Source: Calvatia gigantea
Taxonomy: Eukaryota > Basidiomycota > Agaricomycetes > Agaricales > Lycoperdaceae
DNA: 64,000 nt
Reading direction: 5' to 3'
Assembly (NCBI GenBank): GCA_025093985.1
Contig: JACAAK010000017.1
Location: 1 to 64,000 of the forward strand
In this document: positions 1-12,327 of the stretch, piece by piece
Numbering within the stretch: position 1 is the first letter of the stretch
Layout of the letters: each line of letters starts with the position of its first letter
Made by a program: the position numbers and the translations under genes
The notes under the pieces: model-generated
Seen by the model: only the letters and a program-made list of their open reading frames with translations
What the model was told of the DNA's origin: nothing
Database searches by the model: none

Positions 1-700
1 GCCAATGTATCAATTTTATGAGCCGCAGTCACCTCGTTTTGTGTATGCACCAATTTCTTTGCCGGGGGTTACAGGCATACTTTCCTGTTGTCGTTGTCAA
101 TCTCATCGCGGATGTCTCAGACCACTGCCGTGGATGACCTGCATACTAAGTACCACAATGTCTACGTGAGTTGGGTTCCCATTGACGGCCCGGCCATTAT
201 CCACCGACACTACCTCCGTCCGTTTTCAGTTTCCCTCCACATTCGACTGTAGCACACCACCCCTTACACCGTCCAATTCCAATTTTCCAGATTCTCTTCT
301 ATTACATAGCAGCTGTTTTACTGGTTAGGCGAGGGGGGGTTAATATTGTAGTCCACCCCCCAGTTCTCTTCACCTACGATTTCATGTTACCTCCTTTGCT
401 CACATGATGAGTCTCCACAGAGGGTTTGCGTGCCTCACTTGAGGGATAAAACTAATATATATCTTTAATCCCGAATTTGCTAGTACCGCTTCTTCTTGCT
501 GGTCTCTTTCACCCTCTCGACGCCCAAAAGGTCTCACCTACGTCCCACTCACAATATCCACCTGATAAAAGCATTCCAATTTTCAAATTTATTCAAATCC
601 CAAATTTCCATACCAGCTCCCGCGTCTTCCGTCCAGTCAGTATACCAACCGTCTCTCTTCGCAAGCTTCGATAACATAAAAATGTTGTTGTAGTCCATTA
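1..700. other. Left edge, no confident gene
   Basis: A short open frame at 112-252 on the plus strand (46 codons, ending in TAG) could be the last exon of a gene that starts outside the window, but it matches no family I know. From 253 to 700 I see only AT-rich and pyrimidine-rich sequence. The 3' end of the minus-strand NACHT-kinase pseudogene lies at 701. Confidence 0.3.
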
Positions 701-3700
701 TCAATGAAGGTCAAACTGCATGTTGTAAGTTTATCTTGTGGCGAGACATTCTAAAAAACTCCACTCACGAAATCTGTCAAGGACATTCTGTCCGGATTCA
801 TCTCCATTGCTATCCATGTAGTTTTCGGCCTCCAAAAATCCTCTTGTATATGCTGGGCTTGTGAGAGTGACAGAAGCCGCTCTATGACCTCATCCACTGT
901 AGGTCGCTTGCTGGGAGTAAGGCTCCAACAGCCTATCATAATTGACCAGACGGAGTCTGTCAGCTCTGGCGCCACCTCCTGACTAGGCCTGGCTGGCACT
1001 TTTCCCCGTAACCGCCTCATAATAACCATAGTATCACTTGGAAGTTCATGGAATGGGACCTTCCCAGTAAATATCTACACCGTAACGTCAGTCACCAATG
1101 ATTACAGTGAGGACGCCTGACGAGAATACCTCGATCATGGCAGACGCCACTGAGTAAATATCGGCTGAAAAGCTTGAGTGCAACGGACCGTCTTCTGAAA
1201 CGGCCAAGAGCTCCGGAGCGCACGAGCGGGTCGCTTTCCCAACTCTCGCTTAGAAGTGAGGTTTGGAGGACAGTAGGGTTCAATCACTGATGACTCTCTG
1301 AAATCTATGAGACAGGCAGAGCCGTCGTCTTTGATGCGGATATTCGCCTGTGAACCCTGTCAGACTCTCGTCGCAAGAGGGAAGTATCAAGTCTATTCTT
1401 ACCCCGGTGATATTACCATGGATGATCCAGTGCTGGTGTAGGTATTGTACCCCAGCCAAGACATCATGTACCTATTGGCAATCGTGAGTGGCCCAGGGAT
1501 GCAAGTTGAGGATACCCACGATTGGTAGTCACGGCGCACGAGGGTACATGTTCAAATACCCCAGCAAATTGCCATTTTCCATCCAAGGGGATACAAGTGT
1601 AATCCAGTGCTCAACATTAGGCAAATGGTAAATGCCATAAAATGGCAAGATGTTGGGGTGTGCAAGTTGGCACCATATAGCGACTTCATGAGGGGTCTAG
1701 AGGTCTCAAGCCATTGATTAGTTTCGAACGCCAAGAGGCTCTGCGACGCACATTATCGACATCCAACCTTCCATCTGATTTTATCACCTTTAGGCGAACC
1801 TGATGACCTTGGCATTCACCCTTATATATAGTTCCGAATGCATCATTTGTAACAACGTGGGGCGGCAGCTTAATCCCATTAAATCCCAGCCGCTGGTGAA
1901 AGAGCCCTAATGTCACAGATAACCGCAAAAATGTTACCAAAATTGATCGCCTGGCTGCATCGTCGGCCAGATGGGCACTAAGTAACTGTGAATGATGGTC
2001 AGTTCATACTCGACGGGTTCACAGATGTGATTGAGGAACCTTTTGGAGGATATTGAGAGTACGTTGCGCGTGGGCACCGTTTGCCTGAAGGAGAGTCTGA
2101 TAGTAGTCTGCGGAGTCAAGGATTCGTGTTTGCAGAAGTTGCATGATGCCTTCGGAGGTTCGGGTCAAATGGTCAGGGGGGTCTACACATCCTATAAGCA
2201 TCCAATTGTCATATCACATCATTTAAAATGTACCAAGGTCCGCTCTGTTAATCTTGTATGTAAACGGACACAAATTGGCCATTTCAGCCCGAGCTCCGTT
2301 CAGGTCAATTGCAAACTTTCCACTTCGGATAGGATTGGAAAGATAGTCCTCAAATGACGCGTGATAAAACCGCAAATAACCCTCGCGCACATCCTCGGGT
2401 GATGGCACATAAACCACTGAGTGGAGCTTCCGCAGTGCAACGTAGAAGGCGCTTCGATCGATATTCAAGAAATTGTAGAGCTTCTGGACGGGGAATATCC
2501 CATAGTGGGAGGACCGCAGTGCGAGGTGATGACTAGGAATCCGTTTTGTCATTAGGAAGACATCATCTGGTATGTCGGTGAGGATGTTGGAGTAAAACAG
2601 ATCAAGAGCCTCAAGAGGATTTTTCATACCAACTCGATGCGCATTCCGCATGAATTCTAACACGTCAACAAGGCGTGCCATCGGGTTTGCATATCCCGGG
2701 TCGCTGAGATACTTCATGATAGTCGAAGCGAGAGCGAAAAGGCCAGACGTGATCCCCGGGACCCTGTCGAATTGACCGCTCGATGGCCAGGATGGGTTCA
2801 CGACATCGCGAAAATCGGCCCGGAGCTTGGCAAAGCCATCGCGCAGATAGAGGTCGACGTCGTCTCTGGTCTTAGCGTCAATCAAAAGTTCTTCCCGGAG
2901 GCAGTCGATACTGTAGTCCGGCCTAGAAAAGATATGCTTGAGGTGTGGTTCTGGGCGGCTACAGATCAACCAGAGTAGGGTGAAGAGTTGAGGCGGCGGT
3001 TCAACGAAAATAGGGTGTGACTGCGTCCGTCAGTCACGAGGTTTCGAAACCGGGTCCAGGAAAAGAGAGACAGAGGCCAGGAACACAAGAGAACGAGGGG
3101 CGAGAGTGATGACGTCAGATACGTCGTTGAGAATGAGTCCAGGAAAGAGAGACGAGGGACTGCGAGACGACGCGAGAACGAGAGGCAAGACACTTAATTT
3201 TAGCAACTTCGAGAGAGAGAGAGAGTGGGTATCCAATTACTAGGTGTCGAGCCTCTACTGGCTTGACTGTATTTATACTGTAGACAACTTGTCCGGTGTT
3301 CAATTTCTACGGTTATCTACAAATACTGAATCTGTATAGCAATTGTGTTGAGTTAGTATAATGAAGGTTAGACTAGGGAGCTGTGGTAAAATGTTGAATT
3401 TTTTGAAACACAACGAGTGAATGTGCAACTACGGAGGCGAAGAGTCTGAATTAGAAAAAAAATGTCAATAACGAGAAAGGTGTGCGGTGAAATTTTATTA
3501 AAGTGGGTATTGGTCTGAAACACGACGTATGGCAGGCGAAATGGACAGTTTGTGTAATGAGCGAGGAACGAGCGGATCGGCGACGGATCGATGAATGGTC
3601 GGGGTGACGAAATCTTCGGAGGGCGGACTAATTAGTGTGAGATGTCCGTTGGGTGCCGTTCCGAAGGCAGCCGACGTGCAGTCTCCACAAGGGGGATACC

Positions 3701-4786
3701 CTTCTTCAACCGGACAACTTCGGCGATCATCTCCACAAATTCGCATTGGGCGGGTATCCCCTGACACTCGTCCAAACCATCGAGAAGGACCAGGAGGGGA
3801 TTTCGAGTGACTGGATGTCCCTGCAACTGCAGGGTCGAGAAGGGTTCGATGATAAGTCTCATGAATTGGGCGCGGGATGTCTTCTGGAGGATGGTGGGAT
3901 CATAGGCAATCCGATCTGTAAGAAGCAGCCGGTAGTCGGGAAGGTGGACTGCCAGTTGGTAGGCGAGGGTAGGGATGACGGTGCTCGGTTTGTCGCGCTC
4001 GTTTGGTCGGGAGAAGAAGAATGCTGCACCGAGGTGGCCTTTCTCGACACAAAGCTCTGCGAATGTTTGAGCAACAGCTGATTTTCCGGTGCCTGCGGGG
4101 CCGGTGAGCCATATCATATTCCGCTGGCGTTTGGGGTTGTCAAGCCAGGTCACCAGTCCACTTTGGATTTCTTCGCGAGTTCCTGGGTGGCACGAAGGGG
4201 GTGGATGTCGCTCGCTCGAGTCCACTGCAGCTCCCGCACAGATGTAAGGAAGAAGATAGTCCAGTGCTACACTCGAACAAATCAATGAACTAATCACAGG
4301 GTAGTAACTAAGGGGTCAATACCGGCCTTCCCAGAATTGAAGTAATTGACGACGTTATTCGACCCGCTTATACCGACTATATTTGAGTGATTGACCTTGA
4401 AACGGCGGGCATTGCGAAAGAAATTGACGCCATCACCACTAGGATGTGTGTTTACGGTATCTGCGAAGATATTGATAAGGTGAGAACTTAGAAGGGCGTT
4501 TGCGAGGACTATCTGCTCACCAGAATTGACTGTGTGTTGGTGGAAATTCGTTTTTGGGGTGGGACCGGGGTAGACGAGGAAGGTCCGAGAGAACAGGGTC
4601 AGACTGGCTGTGTTCACGTCCTCTGGGCGTTGGAGAGAGATCCATAGGGCCCTCAGGAAAGTGATCCTCATCGGATCGGCCGAATCCCAGGCGCAGAGGA
4701 TCCATCGTAGGAAAGCTCCCAGCCCAATCGCGTTCATTGGGTTGGGGATGAGGGTGTTTAAAATGCTTGGAGAGCTCATGTGACAT
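701..4786 (-). pseudogene. NACHT-kinase fusion pseudogene (copy 1)
   Basis: This is a decayed tandem copy of the gene at 7809-11222. From the 5' end it has a short N-terminal region from ATG at 4786 (frame changes before about 4560), then a NACHT domain with Walker A GPAGTGKS and Walker B LLVLLDGLDEC. NACHT is cut by a 709-bp solo LTR at 2981-3689 and continues at 2969-2223. Next come a linker and a C-terminal kinase-like domain ending in a tiny exon (Phe-Asp-Leu-His-stop) at 715-701. Damage beyond the LTR: TGA where copy 2 has CGA after the MYPRAP stretch (near 1537); catalytic HGD reads HGN; DFG reads DFR; the activation segment is frameshifted before APELL. Introns sit where they do in copy 2, so the duplication was genomic. 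NACHT proteins are STAND ATPases; in fungi several act in non-self recognition. This copy should not yield a full protein. Confidence 0.88.
2981..3689 (-). mobile_element. Solo LTR of the Gypsy family (709 bp)
   Basis: The sequence is the reverse complement of the LTRs at 20794-21502 and 28021-28729 and has the same length, 709 bp. It begins TGTGGAGACTG and ends TCTTCA on the minus strand. It is flanked by a 4-bp target duplication AGGG (2977-2980 and 3690-3693). Without the LTR and one AGGG, the host NACHT frame has the same length as in copy 2, so the target was open when hit. A solo LTR normally arises by LTR-LTR recombination after insertion of a complete element. Confidence 0.93.
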
Positions 4787-5207
4787 GACGGGAAGAGGAT
4801 GGTGAGAAACGTTTGCAGTGAGCACTTGAGTTGTGGTCACTCGGTGGCGGCAACAACTGGTGCATGACAAGGGTACTTTTAGGACAAGCGCCGTCAGATG
4901 TAATTTGACGTTTAACCCATTCTCTCCTTGTTGACCTCAAGTTGTAGTTGTAACAACTCTGTATGGTCATTGGCCAGATATATTCCTGATCCTAATGAAC
5001 GTCAGGTCGGTGGGGCTTACCGCTGCTGATTTATCTTTCATAGGGTGATGTCATTCCTGGCGGAATATCATTAAGAATACTTCTAACTTCAAAATTATTG
5101 GGAGGTGCCCAGGACTGGGCTGTGATCATCTCACAGTTCAGAGATAGGTTACAAAAGTGAAGGAAAACACTACCATACTTCATATACTAGAAACAGGAAT
5201 CATATCC
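4787..5207. other. Spacer upstream of copy 1
   Basis: No gene seen. Short stretches (around 4880-4950) resemble the region just upstream of the intact copy, for example the CAAGCGCC and CCATTCTCTC words, so this is probably the duplicated promoter region of the pseudogene. Confidence 0.35.
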
Positions 5208-7187
5208 TCATAGCCCTGTAATCTGAGCGCGAGGAGGTACTGTGACGTCGTAATGCAAAAAGAGGTCAACCTCGCCCTGAGGCGGAACAGAGCAGATCCA
5301 GTCAAATTTTCCGTCCTTCCCGAGCCACTCAACATTCACATCTGGTTCGTCCGCGCCATTCCACTGAGCAAAGACCCCAGGGGAGATCCTGACCTTCTCA
5401 GGTATTTGGATTTCCCCTGGACTGGACTCGTTGAGAACATCAACAAGTGCAGGTCTGGTATGTTTGACCCTGATGGTAGAGTCATCTGAGACGGGGAATT
5501 GATCCGTGACCCTAAGATCATCAACCTCGGTGGTCTTCGTATTGAAGATCGTGATGCGTTGGGTGTAAGTGTGAGTCATAGTCTTGTTGTAGAAACCGGA
5601 GCACGTGGTCTTCTTGTTGCGAGGATGATACGCGACCCGGATAGAAGGATCCAGCCTATATGTGAAAAGGTTAGCGAGAAGTTCGAGGATGAAGAATAAC
5701 GGACGAACCCAAGAGGACAATCGAAACTTTCCTCGGGGCTTACTGGTGGTATTTGCGTCCGTGCAATAAAGCTTCCATCTAAATAGATATTTGCTTGGCC
5801 GGGCAGGAATGTATACTCAGACGCGTTCTTAATCTTGGCCTATCAAACAACTGAGATCTCGAAGAGGCAGGCAGTCCTATTATTTAACCTACAATTAAAT
5901 GGGCCTTCACTTCTTGCTTTGGGACAGTGATCCAACGCATTTTTGCGTCCAAATTCATTTGAGCTATTGTAACATTGTGCGTTGCGCCGTCGGAGGGAAT
6001 GGAAATCTTCCCTGGGATACAAAATGCTGCAGTGATATTGCCTTTTGAGCTGACGTGGGCTTCCTGATGTTGCACACCATCAGTATCATCAAACGGAGTC
6101 ACATGGCATCTTCTTTTAATACTAAATTCATCTGCTGGAACAGCTGGAGAATTCGAGCTCCGTGCTGGCAAATGTTGTGTCTTTGTCTTCACTGAGAGTG
6201 GACGACAAATAGACACGGTCCATGGCGGAAGGTAAGGAACGCGAATGCCAAACGTGGGTTCAGCTGTTTCCAGGGTCAGGTTTACGTCTGCCCAGTCCTG
6301 GAGAAAAATGTGGGAGTTCGAGTATAAGCAAATAGACCCAAAAAATTCGGCTCACCTCACCGGTACCCTGCGTGATTGATGCTTTATATGTAAATTCAAC
6401 AGGCTTCTCTTGAGCATGCATGTCAACTCGTATATCGTAGAGAGCGTTCCAAGAGGCACCGTGAACGGCTGCGCATTGAAATAAGCAACGCAACGGTGAG
6501 TTTCAACGAGCCGCAAACCATAAGTAAGTTTAATTTCCACTTCTCCCCGGACACCCGCAAAGATTTCAATCGCCGCTTTCATTCGGAGATCCTGATTCTC
6601 TCTAGGTTCAGAGAGGTTCTTCTGTTCGACACTGATCGACTCGTCGAGTTTAGCTAGTTGGTCTCGAAGCACAGTAAGTTGGTTGTCCAACTCTTCCCCA
6701 GTCGTTTGGTAGGCATTGACGATATTCGCGACTTGAGAGATGCTAACATCTTTCGCGTTGAGTGTTCCAAGGTATGTCTCCAGTGATTTGATAGCGAGGG
6801 TGCATCGAGCTATCGCTTGCTCTTTCTTACCCTTGTTACGTACTAGCTCCTCGAGCTGGGCGGATGAAGTGGGCTTCGCGTCCAGTGGAACCTGGGAAAT
6901 AGTGACGTCATGAATGGTTGCTCGTCCAGTTCCCTCGGCTCTATTCAAGAAGTGAGTGGGCAGGAATATGGCGATATGTTGACCCACCTCATGGAGTCCC
7001 TGTCTAGGGCGTTGGGTAACCCGGTTATATTGACCCGGTTAAGTCCCGCTTGTGCATTAAGCTTGAAGACCCGTGTAACCTCTGCGCGTGACGAGTAGAG
7101 GCTGATATTCGTGATTTTGCTGTCTTTCACGGAAACAAAACTTATGGGGTGGGGCTGGAAGGAAGGAGGATTGTCAGTTCTAGGCAT
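5208..7187 (-). CDS. DUF4140/DUF4139 domain protein
   Basis: Six exons read by eye at 7187-6988, 6940-6519, 6468-6356, 6297-5893, 5839-5709 and 5655-5208 sum to 1719 nt (572 codons plus stop). The N-terminus has the signature SLYSSRAEVTRVF of the DUF4140 domain of the 'mucoidy inhibitor A-like' family. A predicted coiled coil of about 70 residues follows (KSLETYLGTLNAKDVS to LDESISVEQKNL). The DUF4139 domain fills the C-terminal two thirds, with the conserved WNALYDIRVD, DWADVNLTLETA, KNASEYTFLPG and LDPSIRVAYHP blocks. There is no signal peptide or membrane segment. The molecular function of this widespread family is not established. The gene lies between the two NACHT-kinase copies, all on the same strand, but shares no recognisable function with them. 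No damage was seen. Confidence 0.88.
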
Positions 7188-7808
7188 ATTGTTTGGCTAC
7201 AGAGCGTTGGAAGTCAAAACGGAAGAAATCAGTCTTAGCCCGGGCGGCCCCATATTTTTGTATCTACCCAAGAACACACCTTGTCTCAGCCGGTCCTGAC
7301 TCCCTCGGTCGTGGCGGTGCATTTTGTGTCATTGGAGTTGGAGGAAAGAACACGGTAACGTGGAGGAGCACATTCAGATCTGGTTCATTTATCATTGAGT
7401 CACCTGATAACTCAACGAGGAAGCTTCTTCAAAGTTTCAAATCTCAAACAAAGTATCGTGGTCGATTCCCTTTCCGCACTAGTAAATTTAGTTCGTCAAA
7501 GACTTGTGTTTAAACAATTATTTGGACCGCGTCTTGTCACTGGGACATGGGTGAACTGATCTCAAGATAGCAAGAAGCTCCGGTGAGTGTCTTGTAGAGC
7601 TTGGTAACCCGCAATCTGATGCAACCCCCGCCATGAATTACAACCCGTTTGTATCATCCGTTTTCAACTCCTACCCCTTCTTCCACCTTCGGGCCATACT
7701 ACTGACAGTTGTGATAAACGTTAGAAGACGAGGTTCAAGATTGCAGCCCAACAGATGCCGGTTTACATGTTTAATCTAACCGCCCATTATCAATCGCGCA
7801 ATCCACTA
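7188..7808. other. Intergenic spacer
   Basis: This is 621 bp between the 5' end of the DUF4139 gene and the 3' end of the intact NACHT-kinase gene. No open frame with family similarity, RNA gene or repeat was recognised; it must contain the DUF4139 promoter. Confidence 0.4.
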
Positions 7809-10800
7809 TCAGCGAAGATCAAACTGCGGGTTGTGAGTTCAGATGGCGGTAAGACGTTCTGAAAGCTTACAAAATCCAACAAGAACGCCCTGTCCACGTT
7901 CATCTCTGCTTCTGTCCATATAATTGGCGGCCTCCAAAAGTCGTTTTGTGCGGGCTGGTCCTGCGGCAATAAGGGTGCATTTCTGAAAAGCTCGTTTATA
8001 ACCTCATCGATGGGAGGTCGATCATGTGGATCCAGACTCCAGCAATGTTCCATAACCGTCCAGATGGTGTCCGTTAGCTCTGGTGCCATCTCATGGCTGG
8101 GCCTTGCCGGTGTACGTCCTTGAACCTTCCGCATCAAGATCGGGGGATCATTGTGAAATTCAAAAAACGGGACTTTGCCAGTAAATATCTACAAATAGCA
8201 TTGGTCATTAGCGAAGACAGTGAGAACGCCTGGTGAGGTTACCTCAAACATGGTAGACGCCAGTGAATAGATGTCATTTGAAAAGCTTCGATGCAATGGA
8301 CCGTCTTCTGAATCCCCAAGTAGCTCTGGAGCACACCAGCGGACCGTTCCAAAACTATTGTTTGGAGGTAGTATCTGTCCGAGTACCTCAAGGTCAATCA
8401 CTGATGACGTTCCGAAATCTACGAGGCAGGCAGAGCGATCATCTTTGATGAGGATATTTGCCTACGAACCCTGTCAGACTCTCGTTCCAACAATGAAGTA
8501 CTGAACCTATCCTTACCCCTTTGATGTCACCATGGACGATCTGTTGCCGGTGTAGGTACCGTAGCCCAGCCAAGACGCCATGTACCTATAGACAATTGTG
8601 AATAGCCCAGGGACGTGTGTTGAGGATACCCACAATTGGGAGTCGCGGCGTATGCGGATGCGCGTTCAGATACTCGGGCAGGCTACCATTTGCCACCCAA
8701 GGAGATACAAGTCCAATCCTATGCCCGTCATCGGGATGACAAATCCCATAAAATGGCAAGATGTTTGGATGTGCAAGTTGGCCCCAAATACGAACTTCGT
8801 GGGCAGTGATCTACCAAGCCTTATGTCAGTGGCCGCTTCGAATGCCAGGAGAATTGACGACGTACATTACGCAGAGGATTAGAGTCCGACCGCTGGTGTA
8901 ACCTCATCACCTTCAGGCAAAGTGGACGACCTTGGTGTTGAACCTTATATATGTCTGCATATCCACCCCCACCGACAGGTCTGAACGGCTGCACAATGTT
9001 ATGAAATTTGAGCTGCCGGGGAAAGAGCCCTGATGTCGCAGATAGCCGCAAAAATGTTATCAGAATTGGTCGCCTGGCCGCATCGTCGACCAGATGATGG
9101 GCACTAAGTAACTGTGGACGATGGTCAGTTCATACTCTACGTATTCACAGATACGATCGAAGAACCATTTGGAGGATATCGAGAATACGCTGTGCGTTGG
9201 CACCGTTCGCCTGGAGGAGGGTCTGGTAGCAGTCTTCGGAACCAAGAATCCGCGTTTGCAGAAGTTGCATGATGTCTTCAAAGGTTCGGGTCGAATCATC
9301 CTCGGGGTCTACATTTCCTATAAGTATCCATTGTCACGTCACGTCATGAAAAATGTACCAGGGTCCGCCCTCTCGATCTTGTATGTGAACGGACACAAAT
9401 CGGCCATTTCAGCCCGGGCTTCGTTCAGGTCAATTGCAAACTTTCCACTCCGAATGGGATTGGAGAGGTAGTCCTCAAAAGATGCGTGATAGAATCGTAA
9501 ATAACCCTCGCGGGTATCCTCGGGTGGTGGTACGTCAACCACTGAGTGGAGTTTCCGCAACGCAACATAGAAGGCGCTCCGGTCGATATTCAGCAAGTTG
9601 CAGAGTGTCTGGACTGGGAATGTCCCATAATGGGAGGATCGTAGTGCGATGTGATGACTTAGAATCCGTTTTGTCATCAGGAAGACGTCGTCTGGTATGT
9701 CGATGAGGATGTTAGAGTAGAACAGATCGAGGGCCTCAAGGGGATTTCTCATGCCAACCCGATGTGCATTCCTCATGAATTCTAAAACGTCAACAAGGCG
9801 TGCCATCGGGTTTGCATATCCCGGATCACTGAGATACTTCATAATAGTCGAAGCAAGAACGAAAAGACCAGACGTGATCTTCGAGACCCTGTTAAATTGA
9901 CTGCTTGATGGCCAGGATGAGTTCACGACATCGCGAAAATCGGCCCGGAGCTTGGCAAAGCCGTCGCGCAGATAGAGATCGACGTCGTCTCTGGTCTTTG
10001 CGTCGATCAAAAGTTCTTCCCGGAGGCACTCGATGCTGTAGTCCGGCCTGGAAAAGATGTGCTTGAGGTGTGGTTCTGGGCGGCTACAGATCAACCAGAG
10101 GAGGAGGAGGCCCTTCTTCAACCGGACAACTTCGGCGATCATCTCCACAAATTCGCATTGGGCGGGTATCCCCTGACACTCGTCTAAGCCGTCGAGGAGG
10201 ACCAGGAGGGGATCTCGAGTGACTGGATGTCCCTGCACCTGCAGAGTCGAGAAGGGTTCGACAATGAGTCTCATGAATTGGGCGCGGGGTGTCTTCTGGA
10301 GGATGGTGGGGTCATAGGCAATCCGATCCGTGAGAAGCAATCTGTAGTCGGGAAAGTGGATGGCCAGTTGGTAGGCGAGGGTCGGGATGACGGTTCCTGG
10401 TTTATCGCGCTCATTTGGTCGGGAGAAGAAGAATGCTGCACCGAGGCGGCCTTTCTCGACGCACAGTTCTGCGAATGTTTGGGCGACGGCTGATTTTCCG
10501 GTACCGGCGGGTCCGGTGAGCCATATCATATTCCGTTGGCGTTCGGGGTCATCGAACCAGGTCGCCAGTCCGCTTCGGATTTCTTCGCGAGTTCCCGGGT
10601 GGCACGAAGGGGGTGGATCCCGCTCGCTCGAGTCCACTGCAGCTCCTGCGCAAACATATGGAAGGAGATGGTCCAGCGCTATATTCGAATAAACAAGCCA
10701 ATACTTAGATGACAAGTAGAGGGTCAATACCGGCTTTCCCAGAATTGAAGTAATTGACGACGTTATTCGACCCGCTTATGCCGACTATATTTGAGTGATT

Positions 10801-11222
10801 GACCTTGAAACGGCGGGCATTTCGAAAGAAATTGACACCTTGGCTGCTGGGCTGTGGGCTTCCGGTACCTATGAAGATGTCGATGAAGTGAAAATGGTAC
10901 TCGTGATGTCTATCTGCTCACTAGAATCGGTTGCACCTTGATGAAAATTCGTTTCTGGGGTGGGGCTTATGCGGTTACTGTGCCATTCATTGGACTTAGG
11001 AGGAGGGTCCATCACAGGAGCGTGGCCGGAGTGGTCGTGGCCGGATGCCATGTATTTTTGAGGAGATTCTCTGGGGCCCCCATTGATGGACTGATTGAAA
11101 TCGTATTGGTTGGATTTCGGGCGTGGATGGTCAATCGTAGAGGTATTATCAACTTGATGGTGACTCTGCCCACTGGGCTTGGGATGGGGATGTTTGAAAC
11201 GTTTGAAAAGTTCGAGCAACAT
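7809..11222 (-). CDS. NACHT ATPase-protein kinase fusion (NLR-like)
   Basis: Ten exons: 11222-10922, 10868-10731, 10678-9359, 9317-9166, 9111-8866, 8810-8634, 8585-8517, 8461-8243, 8188-7871 and 7823-7809. They sum to 2955 nt, 984 codons plus stop. Residues 1-146 are a polar N-terminal region of unknown function; the segment GISGSNNVVNYFNSG is typical before fungal NACHT domains. NACHT follows with Walker A GPAGTGKS (about 202-209) and Walker B LLVLLDGLDEC (about 304-314), then a winged-helix-like region. The kinase has glycine loop GGGGYADIYK (about 684-693), Lys of CLKVM (about 704), HGD (796-798), DFG (816-818) and APE (845-847), so it looks catalytically competent and TKL/Ser-Thr-like. 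The 41-bp intron 9358-9318 joins NACHT to the kinase linker in frame, supporting one fused protein. The likely role is a cytosolic nucleotide-switched receptor with a kinase output; this is inference. Two separate genes remain possible without transcript data. Confidence 0.85.
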
Positions 11223-11826
11223 CACAGGAAGAAACCATAAGAAGCGCCGTAACAAGCTGTAATCGTTCGAATGATTGCTGGCGGCAAAAGCCGTTACGGC
11301 TTTGCTGAACAAGCGCCCTCAGGAAGCCATTCTCTCTCTGTTGGCCTCCGGTTTGCTGTGGTACCTCTTAACATTAACATACAAGGTACATGGAGTCTTA
11401 GCGCATGGCGAGTAAAGGTTAACGCTCATGATCTCGCCGTCCCCACCGATCTCAGCTCCGAGTCGCCGACTGTCCTTGATAGACTATGCACTCGTCCACA
11501 CCAACCCCAAGCATTCCTCGCGTCGCAAAGGGGGGATCCCCGGGTACACAGAGACAGACATCTGTACCTCTTAACACTGCACTATGCTGCTGTGTTTCTG
11601 TCTCAACACATGGTACTCTGGATTCCAGAGAGACACAGACAGAGTTAGATGATGGGATGATCTCCCAACCAGGCAGGCAGCTGGGAGGACATGTTGGACA
11701 ATCCCAAGAAAAGGAAGGATTACCTGATTTAAGGGGTGCACTGGATAGAGACAGGCTGCCAACTCAGCAGAAACAAAGCTAAAGGTAAAGTGCTCCATTT
11801 TCTATCATTGTTCCAGAAGACAGCTG
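11223..11826. other. Upstream region of the NACHT-kinase gene, with repeat copy A
   Basis: No gene seen. The stretch 11361-11570 is repeated in the same orientation at 42161-42388 with roughly four fifths identity by eye. It directly precedes the NACHT-kinase start and probably includes its promoter. Confidence 0.5.
11361..11570 (+). repeat. Dispersed repeat copy A
   Basis: It matches 42161-42388 through shared words such as AACGCTCATGATCTCGCCGT and CCACACCAACC. It flanks the split nuclease-like gene on its left, while copy B lies beyond its 5' end on the right. It may be a duplicated promoter or the trace of an older local duplication. Confidence 0.65.
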
Positions 11827-12322
11827 TCAGAGAGTACAGTACAAAATTTGATTTACAAGTAGAACCCATTTGTTCCCAAGCCCAAGAGACAGGTGCAAAT
11901 TTGTCTTTATTTCATTCAAAGACCTCAATTCCCAATCTCTGCAAACATCTTTTCTGCCATCAAACAGACTATAATTACATTGCACAAGTTCTGGTAATTC
12001 TGTTAACAACATGACAAGCTGTCCAGAGTGTGCAGCAACATACCAGGAAGTCATGGCTTGGGTGAATGGTTGTGCAAGTTGGTCAGTCGATGCGATGATT
12101 TCTTCCAATCGACTAAAAGATTCTTGGGTACCGAGAAGATAAAGTTCGTCAAGCTGGGGAGGTGGACCCTCCATTTGGTTGAGGAGTTCCATTGTCGCCT
12201 CGAAATCAGCACTCTCAGATGTCTTATGAGCATGGACAGTGGTTTCAGCCTCCGAAAATGGACCAAACATTTTTGGAATCCAGTATGGCCCAACTAGGAG
12301 GATCCATTGAATGCCATTGCCA
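11827..12322 (-). pseudogene. C-terminal half of split PD-(D/E)XK-like gene
   Basis: This open frame continues the fragment at 41001-41416 on the far side of the retrotransposon cluster. After removing the cluster and one copy of the 5-bp target duplication, 416 plus 496 nt give one uninterrupted frame of 303 codons plus stop. The junction reads through NGYPLSGNGIQWILLVGPYW without a break. This half holds the WILLVGPYW block and a variable C-terminal region; the stop is at 11827. No stop codon has accumulated here although the inserted element has many. The expressed product, if any, would be a truncated protein. Confidence 0.7.
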
Positions 12323-12327
12323 GACAA

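Noticed and set aside
6400..6500. Frameshift in the DUF4139 gene
   Set aside because: Exon 2 ends at 6519 and exon 3 starts at 6468; splicing restores the conserved WNALYDIRVD frame.
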